Origin: Branchiostoma floridae
Lineage: Eukaryota > Chordata > Leptocardii > Amphioxiformes > Branchiostomatidae
Assembly (NCBI RefSeq): GCF_000003815.2
Contig: NC_049992.1
Coordinates: forward strand, 9,216,567 to 9,280,566
Length of the DNA: 64,000 bases
Reading direction: 5' to 3'
Part shown: positions 55,823-64,000 of the stretch, one piece after another
Position numbering within the stretch: position 1 is the first letter of the stretch
Layout of the letters: each line of letters begins with the position of its first letter
Position numbers and translations under genes: made by a program
The notes under the pieces: generated by a model
The model's input: the letters and a program-made list of their open reading frames with translations, nothing else
What the model was told of the DNA's origin: nothing
Databases searched by the model: none

Positions 55823-58800
55823 GTAGGTTACAACTTCTTCTAACTGCGCACTGCGCATGCCTTCCGTATATGTATCAAACTCGAGTAGTTATATCATTCT
55901 GAAACTACATTTGGTGATTTATACCATTCAACTTCAAAAATGTTATGTAAACCGTTTTTTTTTTGAGGGGGGGCGAAATCGCCAGAGGGGGCGAGATCGC
56001 TGTGACACCGGTCGTTCTTCGGCAGAAAATTGTGACGGAGGGCTTAACCCCCGTCACAAACGCTGGAGCCAGCGGCTGCTACGAATGGTGGGTACCCAGG
56101 ATAACTCCAATCAGCACCATGAGTTTGGAAACGCAAATTTTCTCAATATTGTTTCTCCTTTCTTCTTTCAAGTATAGGCTAGGTTGCCCTGATCTAAATG
56201 TCTATTGTGCACTGTGCACTGTATAAGTAGTGTTAGGCTGTCCTGACCTCGTTGACTTCAAATCTTTATGATTTCCCAACTTACTGTATGCTGTGTTGAA
56301 AATCTATTATCTGACTTCATCTTCATAATGCAGTATTGATCAGAAATTCTAATTACAACAAAATTGTCCACAAATTTTCTGCTTATCCTATTGCTCATGA
56401 TTGAACAGGTGAACTTCAACCAACTACCTTTTAGATATCTCCATGAAAATGGAAATATTGTTTTTAGTTTGGTCCGGTTTTCTGCTAGAGACAGAAGAAG
56501 AATGTATAGTTTTAACACTCAAGCACCAGACCTTCTTTTGCGACTCAAATGACCGATTGGGGTCCAAGCGGACCCCAAAATATTTTGTTCAATAAAATCT
56601 CATTTCCAATTCTTATCGGTGATTAGGGGTGGGTATCGGTACAGTGTACCGGTACAAAACCGGTTTTTCTTATTGGACGGTCCGGAAAAACCGGACCTGA
56701 AAAAATGGGTAGACCGGATGTTGGACCTATTAGAAAATGAACAGATTACTTGGTCATGCATTCACGCGTTTTGGTGCCTGCGGGTCGAAGAAAATAACAT
56801 GTACAAGAGCGAAGTACTACCGATTTCTACCAAGTTTTACAGACAATCGTACCGTAGAATCTGCTTGGAGATTATTGACGATACTCACAACAATGGTCCA
56901 TTTCACTACGAATTTCACCTGTTTGGTGGAGTATTGTACTCCAAGGGGCGTTTTAAAATCCTACAACGCGAGTTAACTGCCTCTGGCACTGCCTCTGCCT
57001 CATATGCCACTGGTATATCTATCTGGAGATTATATCGTCCATTCACAAATTTTCACATACTGAATCAGGTCCAGGTTCAGGTCCGGACCTGGACCTGATC
57101 CTCTGGTCACGGAAGGAATTTTTCTTCAGATCAAAAATGTTCCAATGGCACTTTAAAATGTACACCTGTGGTCTAAATGGACCCCACTACTAGAGTGTTT
57201 GAGGGTTAAAATCTGGCCAAGATTCGTGACCTCTGTCATTAATTCCACTGTAATAATCTATTGATCCCTAATGCTTTCTTATTGGCTGAGCAGAGTTGGG
57301 CTGACCAATTAGGAAGGGGGGGGGGGGGGGGGGTCCTGGTGCCATTCAATCTTCTGGCCGTCGACTGTAGTGCTTTACCATGCCAGAGCTGGCCTACTAT
57401 AACTAGTTGTTCCTCGCAAACCTCAATAGTGAAATGCATCTTTACATTGGATTTGAAATGTAGTTCCCCCCCCTCATAAACGAAAAGTGAACACTCGTTG
57501 GCAATTTTCTCTACGGCTGCAGACAATGGGGACGAAGACATCCAAGTTTATCACATCGAAACTGGTGAGGAAATCTCTGAAGAAGGCAAGAATCGTGAAC
57601 ATCGGAGTCACGTTATACCTTCTACTGACTGCAACAGTCCTGACCAACCCACGGACGCCATGCCTGATGCGCTACAACAAGCTAATGACGGAGGTGCATT
57701 CTGTTTTTTGTAATTCTATTTTAATCATAGAACAAAATTTTGTTAACTTAATTGATGATTATCGTGTCTGGTCTGGCCCATTGGAACCGACTCTATTCGG
57801 TGAAGTTCAGGTATTGTACATGCTAATTTAGATGCTAATGTAAATGCTATGGTAGTCTACTTGAGAACGGTATCGCAAGACAAATGTGCAAATTAAATCC
57901 TAATTTGCATAATTTTGAATCTTTTGACAAACGCCTCTGCAGTTCCGAAATAAGCTGCTAGGGGGCCCAAACATACACCTCTTCTAACATCACAAGTTAT
58001 CTGCCACAAAAAATTAAGACCATGACATGTCAAGGTCAAAAGATACAAAAAAATCGCTGCAGTACAAAGGCAAATACTAGGGGTTTTTACATCACAAGTT
58101 ATCTGCCACAAAAAATTAAGACCATAGCATGTCAAGGTCAAAAGATACCAAAAAACTGCTGCAGTACCAAGGTCAAATACTAGGGGTTTTTTACCTTAGT
58201 TTTCCCAACACTTACCTACATACCAAATATCGTCGTAATTCAGCAAGAGGCTAGGTTCTAGAGTTATGCTGTCTACCCAAAAACGGAAACATAAGCACAC
58301 ACAAACAGACCTCACCTCACCTCACCGGTTCCATAGCCACGGTCCCACATACACAGTAGACACACACACACTGAAAATATCTCCATTTTTCATGGAGATT
58401 ATAACTACGGACACACAAGAACACAAACACCAACGCACACCGGAAATCATAAGAATCTCCGTACACAGCTAGTCTCTACCAGACTCCGGATCGCTGGAAA
58501 ATTGTAGAAATGGAACAAATAGAGGAGTAAGCCGGCCAGAGGAATATAGCCGGCCAGGGAACAGCACGCGATCGCGAGCTGTTCCCTGGCCGGTTATATT
58601 CCTCTCTATTTGTTCCATTTCTACGATTTTCCAGCGATCCGGAGTCTGGTAGAGACTAGTACACAGCCACAATCAACAACTTCCAAACATTGGCTCCACA
58701 CAGGTTGCGCCAGTGCAGCGAACGTTTGTGGACTCCTCCGGAACTGCAAGACCAAGTGTGACCGCTACCGCCTGCTCCGTGGTATCCTTATCGCTGTTGC

Positions 58801-61800
58801 AGTAGCAGCGCTGTTGGGTGGAGGAGTTTCCATGTATCGGACTGCCTCAACTGCAAACAAGGTAACCGTTACGGGTAGCTCATATGTACTGTCAATAACC
58901 CATGATGTCATCTCTACACCAATTTACTGGTTCCTTAGAATGTCATATAGACACTCTACCCATAGGCCTTAGTTGTAAACTAAAATAAACGACCATAGCC
59001 CTGTTTTCATCTGCGAGAACATTTTAAGTTGTAGATATGCATACAATTTTAGACTTTGATACAGCTTTGACAGAGTTGATTTAAAACTTAAAATTTGAGC
59101 ATAATATTCAGGTTTTCGGAAAGATGTCTTGATTACGCCAACTTTGTTACAGCTATTCTGGTTCATTTTGCACAGTTTGATAATGTTACCAGTAGAATAA
59201 ATATTCAAACTTTTCACCAGTAGTATGCTAATCTTCTCCTGTCACTATTTCCAGTGGTAGACAGTCTACGAGTTTTATGTGCTTATGTAGTCATGGAGTC
59301 AGTCTACCCATCAAATTGTGGTTACGGTGGGGATCACGGAGCACTTTTTTTAAGTATTAAACGACCTTCTACCATGGACACAGAAAAAAAGGATTTTAAA
59401 GTCACGACTATTAAAAAAAATAACTTACTACAATCATAACATCACCCTTTTTCTTTGCTTGTCAATGATATTTTAGGTTTGAAAAGATGGTTATATGACT
59501 TTTACATGGTTTCTGTATCTTTCACATCAGGTTGAGGCAGCCCAACCAGCTGACTCAAAACCACCATCCAGAAGTATCAAGGAGTCTCTTCTTGCAAAGA
59601 ACACCTTCTTGTCATCGGCCGGTCTAATGGCAACAACTGCGTTTGCGATGGCGACACCTGCACCACCAGACGCCCCAACTGCACCGCCAGAGGTCGCACC
59701 TGCACCGCCAGAGGTCACACCTTCACTACCAGAGGTCACACCTGCACCGCCAGAGGTCACACCTGCACCGCCGGAAGGTGGAACATCTGGTAAACTATCC
59801 GTTTGGCGTCCAAGTTCAATCTGTTTCCCCGCATGATAAAACTCATGTATGCACGCTATTACACACACTACTGATATCTATCTATTAATTTGACTTAACT
59901 TTATTCATGATTAAATCCGCAGTTAGCTTGACGACAAACAAACAAATATAGTGTAGCTGCTCTTCCTGTGGTCTCTATTACCTCCATGAACTAACTACTG
60001 AGGTTATATTTTCAGTAGTGTTTGTATATTTTTGTGTGAGTGTGCGTGCGCGCGCGCGTGTGTGTGTGTGTGTGTGTGAACAAGATAACTCAATAACGGC
60101 TGGGAGGACTGGTTTTATACTTGGTGTGTTGGTGGGGTGTGACGAAAAACTGGAAATGATATCGATTAGATTTTGGGCCCCCTGGCTTTTCTTGGTACTA
60201 CAGCAGAACCTCCGGGTTTGATATCTCGTGTTCTGAACAAGCTATGGTCATTTGCATGTCATTTGCATGTCATTAGCATGATTAATGAGAATGTTCTACC
60301 ATAGCGTTTATTTCCCGTGTATTTGTTGTCCCGGACATTATACGGCCTTGACATTTGAGTGACAGGTATAACTTTCAATGTCCAAGGTTTGAGCCCGCTA
60401 ACATTTGATTTTGGAAGTGCAGGGGCATTTTCGTGAAAAAGTCCAAAGAGGCTAATTCTGGCGAGAGAATGTGATTTGTTTGCCCGTCTTCTACAAGATG
60501 TATTTTAAAAACGATTATATAAACCAGGAATTTCGGCTGTTCCAGCTCCAAAGGATGACAGCTGTGGAACTGGCTACAAACTAGTTGGCGGGGCTCTTAT
60601 CCGGTTGGCAAAAGAAATGCAGTCCCATTACTACGCCATGGCGGCATGTAAGAAGGAAGGAGCCACGCTGGCCATGCCGAAAACAGAGGAACTGGACGTC
60701 GCTCTGAGAAATCTGGTCAAAACGGAAGGAGGCAACAAGGATCACTGGATCGGCTTGGAGGAGAGAGGGGAGACCTGCAGCTGGTATTGGGTGGACGGGT
60801 CGAAGGTTGACAGCAACCAATACAAGGTATGCTGACACGGCTAGTTTGCAATTGAGAGAGAGATAAAGGAGATTAAGAGAGGCAGGGGAGGTAGGAAGAG
60901 GGAGAAACAGAGAGAGGGAAAGAAAGCCAGGGATAAAGGGGAGAGAGATAGTGATTAGAAAATGATCAAAGTGATTCGAAAAATAATTTTGGTGGACACT
61001 GATATTATATGTACAGCGTTTTCCTGTCGTGACCTTCCCTAAAAACGCACTCATTTAGTGCTTCACTATTTTGCACGCACTCATCTTGAGTAACATATAG
61101 TGTGTGCGTATAAATAGTTTATTAAGTGTGATGAAGAAAAAGTGCACCTCTACGTAATCATTAGGTCGAGCGATGCAATCTCCTGAAAAGTTATTGATAT
61201 TCATCCGAATGATTGCATATGTAAACAAAATAAAAATATATTGGTATTTGGTTGTTCAGTACGTACAGCCAGGGCAGCCCAACTAGGCCCGTGCCTACAG
61301 CAAAGGGCTTGCCCTGCTGACAGAGACAAAGATAAATACAAATGGATTTATGAGTACAATTATAACTACCTTATCACTTTTCGAACAGGGATGGTATCCA
61401 GACCAGCCAAGCAACCCACGATATTTTGGATGTTGGCATACTTGGTGTGCTTATACCCCCTTCACAATAGGCGCGATTCGATCGGAAGACTAGTTTACGA
61501 ACTCTGAATGACATTTTCGTGAGTAAGACGTCCGGTGTTCTCACGATCATCTTGCGATTTTTACGGATCGCCGGCAGTTTTCAGGAGTCTTACGACGGTC
61601 GCGGTGCAGCGAAACATGTTCTTAACATATGCGACTAGTCGAAAGAAATCTCCAAAGTCGCACAGCTCGTTACCGAGTCGCAGATTGTGCGTACAAATCG
61701 TGTGTACCTTGCAAGGGTATCGGTCAATAGTCTTGCGTCAATCCAACGATTGAAGACCGATAGGCGAGCAAAGACATAGTTATTAATCATCGAGCGCAAA

Positions 61801-62369
61801 TCGGATGGAGAACGCCCGTCAGTTGGGCAACGTTCGGGCGACGTTCGCCCGACTTCCGTTTGTTTACAAATATTGAATTTCTGGGAATGTGAGGGTAATT
61901 CTAACATTGTGGCCCCTGTGGCAGTATGTAGGCTGGCTTTGTGACACACTTTCTTTTCTTGCGTCATTTCTATTATGCCCGCGCATTCCATTCATTGGTT
62001 AAAAAGATTCCGACAACAAAATAAGCAACATTTATTGATCTCTTGCCTTTTTTGAGGAACGTTTTGTGTTACCTTGTCCGCGTGCAAGAGGTCATGGGAG
62101 GTTTATTATCATAGATTTATTCACCGTCGATCTCACGAGCCTCGCGTATATGTGAAGGGGACAGTTTTGAGGCGAAAAATACGCAAGACCATCTTAAGAT
62201 CTTAAAATCAGCCGACCTTCCTGCGATCGCGAAGAACGTCCGAAGATCGTATATAATGTGAAGGGGGTATTATTACTGGTCAGGAGACACAGCCAGTCAT
62301 GATCCCATGTGGGACGACACTGATTGCTGGCGACAGAAGAGCTTCATTTGTCAGTGTCCTTCAGCCTAA
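55738..62369 (+). CDS. Type II transmembrane C-type lectin, last exon split by a MITE
   Basis: Proposed exons: 55738-55822, 57523-57693, 58635-58861, 59531-59789, 60546-60826, 61389-61453 plus 62273-62369. Phases fit throughout (1, 1, 0, 1, 0). Without the insertion the product would be about 394 aa. It has an acidic N-terminal cytoplasmic part, a basic patch (KTKCDRYRLLR), a TM helix (GILIAVAVAALLGGG), a Pro/Thr-rich stalk, and one C-type lectin domain with the WIGL, WYWVDGS and WDDTDC..FICQ landmarks and three disulfide pairs' worth of cysteines. Such receptors bind glycans or other ligands at the cell surface. QPS stands where Ca-dependent mannose binders have EPN, so classical sugar binding is uncertain. 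An 816-bp element at 61454-62269 adds an in-frame stop (61491-61493), so this allele would lose the last disulfides. The exon 2 to 3 link is the weakest; exons 4 to 6 are firm. Confidence 0.75.
56626..57105. repeat. Repeat with GGTGGGTATCGGTACAGTGT start and AGGTCC palindrome
   Basis: It starts GGGGTGGGTATCGGTACAGT (a hAT-like start) and ends in a palindromic CAGGTCCGGACCTGGACCTG block. It includes an ACCGTAGAATCTGCTTGGAGATT fragment of the AATCTCC MITE family (56851-56873). The 159-codon ORF across it is judged a repeat shadow. Confidence 0.5.
57312..57334. repeat. Poly-G tract
   Basis: About 18 consecutive G in an intron of the lectin gene. Confidence 0.9.
57523..57693 (+). CDS. Lectin exon 2 (acidic cytoplasmic segment)
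   Basis: Acceptor TACGGCTGCAG, donor GGAG|GTGCAT, 171 bases, phase 1-1, about 57 residues. Very acidic (NGDEDIQVYHIETGEEISEE). The final SPDQPTDAMPDALQQANDG block is duplicated at 53218-53279. The donor is weak; readthrough gives a stop eight codons later. Confidence 0.5.
57880..58402. repeat. Second copy of the CTCCATTTTTCATGGAG-ended repeat
   Basis: It shares blocks with 53820-54640 and has an internal ~95-bp tandem duplication (ACATCACAAGTTATCTGCCA at 57989 and 58091). Confidence 0.75.
58470..58658. mobile_element. MITE, TAGYCTCTACCAGRCTCC family, 9-bp target duplication
   Basis: 189 bp. TAGTCTCTACCAGACTCCGG is exactly mirrored at the right end, and GTAGAAATGGAACAAATAGA again inside. GTACACAGC is duplicated at 58461-58469 and 58659-58667, so the boundaries are certain. 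It adjoins the lectin TM exon. Confidence 0.92.
58635..58861 (+). CDS. Lectin exon 3 (transmembrane exon) with MITE-supplied acceptor
   Basis: The donor AAC AAG|GTAACC at 58862 is good. The upstream TTTCTACGATTTTCCAG|CG acceptor lies inside the MITE 58470-58658 and gives the phase needed to follow exon 2. Encodes a Cys-containing juxtamembrane piece, a basic cluster, then a ~19-residue hydrophobic helix; basic residues on the N side fit type II topology. Confidence 0.6.
58990..59530. other. Lectin intron, no other feature
   Basis: AT-rich; the short ORFs at 58969-59439 have no domain. Confidence 0.4.
59531..59789 (+). CDS. Lectin exon 4 (Pro-rich stalk)
   Basis: Acceptor TTCACATCAG, donor TCTG|GTAAAC; phase 0 in, 1 out; 86 codons. 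The second half is a 21-bp tandem repeat giving five near-copies of APPEVTP (one reads SLPEVTP). Extended Pro/Thr stalks commonly carry O-glycans. Confidence 0.8.
59985..60230. repeat. Diverged reverse copy of the 29.4-30.0 kb repeat, with (GT)n
   Basis: TAACTCAATAACGGCTGGGA, GGTTTTATACTTG, GTGTTGGTGGGGTGTGA are the reverse of the repeat unit at 29394-30025. (CG)n(TG)n at 60045-60078. Confidence 0.65.
60546..60826 (+). CDS. Lectin exon 5 (N-terminal half of the CTLD)
   Basis: Acceptor GGCTGTTCCAG, donor AAG|GTATGC. Encodes DSCGTGYKLVGG (first disulfide pair region), AACKKEGATLAMPKTEEL, HWIGLEERGE and CSWYWVDGSKV: canonical CTLD helix 1-helix 2 and WIGL motif. Confidence 0.88.
61389..61493 (+). 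CDS. Lectin exon 6 as it stands, truncated by insertion
   Basis: Acceptor TTTTCGAACAG. Encodes GWYPDQPSNPRYFGCWHTWC, then runs into the MITE at 61454 and stops at TAG 61491-61493 after 12 foreign residues. Confidence 0.75.
   Translation, partial: GWYPDQPSNPRYFGCWHTWCAYTPFTIGAIRSED
61454..62269. mobile_element. 816-bp MITE in the lectin CTLD exon, TTA target duplication
   Basis: The ends TACCCCCTTCACA(ATA) and (TATAA)TGTGAAGGGGGTA are inverted; TTA lies at 61451-61453 and 62270-62272. GATCG-rich subterminal arms (CGATTCGATCGGAAGA against CGAAGATCG) pair loosely. No long ORF. The TWA duplication and TACCCC ends agree with the 43664 and 55150 elements, so all three probably use a PIF/Harbinger-type transposase. 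Confidence 0.88.
62273..62369 (+). pseudogene. Displaced 3' end of the lectin CTLD
   Basis: Beyond the MITE the frame resumes with YWSGDTASHDPMWDDTDCWR and ends SFICQCPSA, stop TAA at 62367-62369. These carry the last three conserved CTLD cysteines. Removing the MITE and one TTA restores a continuous frame. Confidence 0.85.
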
Positions 62370-63036
62370 AAAAATGGAGGAAATCCGATGAATATTGCCA
62401 GCCCCTATTGCCCAGATGATGCAGAATATCATATGCATGTATTTATTCTCGGAGCCAGGGCTTTTAGATGTCTGGTGAGGTTTAGGGAAAAAGCAAGTAA
62501 CCTTTGTGGTGGGGTCAAAGGGCAAAACATGGCACCCTCTTTAAGCCCACACAAAATAACGTTAGATGTCAGTAATGTTATGTTCAGAATCTCAATACTA
62601 GGCATTCAAACAAAATATAAGAATTTGATGTAATCTTTATGTTGTTTGGTGTCTTGTAAACCCATGTGGGGAGGGCGAGGGCGAGACACAATGAGAAACC
62701 ATTCTTTCATTCATTGTAAGAACTCGATAAAAACATGGCGGCCTATACACTGTTATGTCGTTTAGATGTGAGCTTGTACTGGTACGATAGATGAAAAAGA
62801 TGTTTATAGAAACAGTGACGTGGTTCATGATAACAGCTGTGTTGGAACGTAGTAACTAATACTGTCATTTAGACAACTACAGAACAGGACTGTATTTTCG
62901 ACAGTAACAATACTCGTTTCTTGTAGATCATAAAGAGAAGGTAATTCCACAAAAGATAAAAATGTTATGAAAATGGCATTCAGAGTGACATAAATCATAG
63001 TGAGTTGAGGGAATTTGAAGGACATATGAATATAGA
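62370..63036. other. Lectin 3' flank, no further gene
   Basis: Short ORFs only. No canonical AATAAA close to the stop was noted. Confidence 0.4.
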
Positions 63037-63600
63037 AGACAACACGGTGTATTCCGTATCACGCCTTCGTTTCGGCCGTCGGGCAATCCTTCCCGCGGTG
63101 GGGATGGGGCCGAGGGTGATGCGGAATACATCATGATGTATTTGATTTATGTCATACCCACCTGAGATAACGTTAAGACATATTTCGATGCGAAATGCAC
63201 CAGTAGTTGAGAAAATGTTGTGTCCTCGAACAAAAGATTGTAACAACAGCAATTCTAACGTCTGAATCCGGTATTCGAATTTTCAACAGTGCCGTATCCG
63301 GCCCGTTCGAAATAGTTCGACTTACTCGAAGGAAGCCTGTGTGATACAACGTTGGAAGTTGTGTGGTACGGGAAGTTATCACACGCTCCGGAACACCCGT
63401 ATCGAACGTTTTCACGTCACAGGTATGACATAACATCGCATATGTCTTTCTCAGACCAATTATGTGCAAACGTCCCGTTGACATTTCAGGTTGTTTACTT
63501 CTACCTGGTACAATCTATGGAATACGTAACCTATTTGTAGCGATCTAACGTGAAACATTTACCTTTAATATCTTTGTAGTCAACTTTGTATTAAAATATG
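63037..63600. repeat. Repeat shared with 2927-3350; right part shared with 53380-53600
   Basis: 63037-63450 matches 2927-3350. 63440-63600 (CGACCAATTATxTGC-like, CCGTTGACATTTC, GGTTGTTTA, AACGTGAAAC) matches 53380-53470, placing it in the same relative position downstream of the two lectin units. Confidence 0.7.
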
Positions 63601-63707
63601 TTATCCTCAATAGGTTTTATTTGAATAAAATTCACTACAAAAGATGTAACTGGGTGCCCTGTACTGTATTGTTGGAATGACCTGAGGACATCTCTAATGA
63701 CCTTCAT

Positions 63708-63884
<177 letters not shown>

Positions 63885-63965
63885 TCCGTGTAGCTCTGGT
63901 TCCTGGGTGGTTTTGCCTCGTCGTATACAACCATGAGATCTGCAACTATTCTACGAGTGTAAATG

Positions 63966-64000
63966 AGTGAGTGCCGCTTCCACAGTTTTAGGGCACAATA
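63966..64000 (+). promoter_or_regulatory. Start of a third copy of the lectin 5' region
   Basis: GAGTGCCGCTTCCACAG, TTTTAGGGCACAA.. matches 54892-54926 and 52635-52666, cut by the window's end. It predicts another lectin-like gene just to the right. Confidence 0.5.

Noticed and set aside
56619-57098. 159-codon ORF in the lectin intron
   Set aside because: It overlaps a repeat with palindromic ends and a MITE terminal fragment; no domain, and lies between lectin exons.
57530-57570. hemITAM-like DED..Y signal in lectin exon 2
   Set aside because: The Tyr in DEDIQVYHIE is not at the DEDGYxxL spacing and lacks the +3 hydrophobic residue.
61440-62290. MITE in the lectin exon being spliced out as a new intron
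   Set aside because: The nearest GT..AG pair (about 61445 to 62282) would put the downstream CTLD out of frame; only transcripts could rescue the idea.

Overview
This is eukaryotic animal DNA, most likely a cephalochordate (amphioxus, Branchiostoma). That is an inference. It rests on short-intron Hes/hairy genes ending in WRPW, a tandem C-type lectin locus, a dense load of small inverted-repeat transposons (MITEs), many microsatellites, and gaps typical of a draft assembly (N runs at 2200-2634, 6094-6265, 7886-8132, 12363-12462, 26121-27078, 29024-29180). There are no operons; coding DNA is a small fraction of the window.

Two Hes/hairy bHLH-Orange repressor genes can be reconstructed exon by exon with consistent splice phases. 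One is on + at 4746-5944 (286 aa) and one on - at 37160-38335 (270 aa). They are convergent, about 31 kb apart, and each has three exons. The second has a TATA box, CCAAT boxes and two CSL/Su(H)-type motifs upstream, as expected of a Notch target. A possible two-helix membrane-protein exon lies on - at 9-276.

From 6 to 37 kb and from 39 to 52 kb I see almost only repeats. These include several MITE families, a 1.27-kb Tc1/mariner-like element with a decayed transposase (23523-24788), a 705-bp TIR element (22558-23262), a frameshifted reverse transcriptase fragment (25904-26060), a 5'-truncated CR1/L2-type LINE with an open RT domain (45263-46745), tRNA-derived SINE-like units, and a nearly identical inverted ~0.96-kb duplication (16260-17320 versus 34338-35325) with a third partial copy at 44262-44648.

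From 52 to 64 kb lies an immune-receptor-like locus. A type II transmembrane C-type lectin gene runs from 55738 to 62369: cytoplasmic exons, TM exon, Pro-rich 21-bp-repeat stalk, and two CTLD exons. Its last exon is split by an 816-bp element flanked by TTA duplications, which brings an in-frame stop. Its TM exon abuts another MITE that supplies a good, phase-compatible splice acceptor. Duplicated 5' and exon fragments at 52.6-53.3 kb and at the right edge (63.97 kb), plus an opposite-strand exon at 53643-53759, indicate a tandem family.
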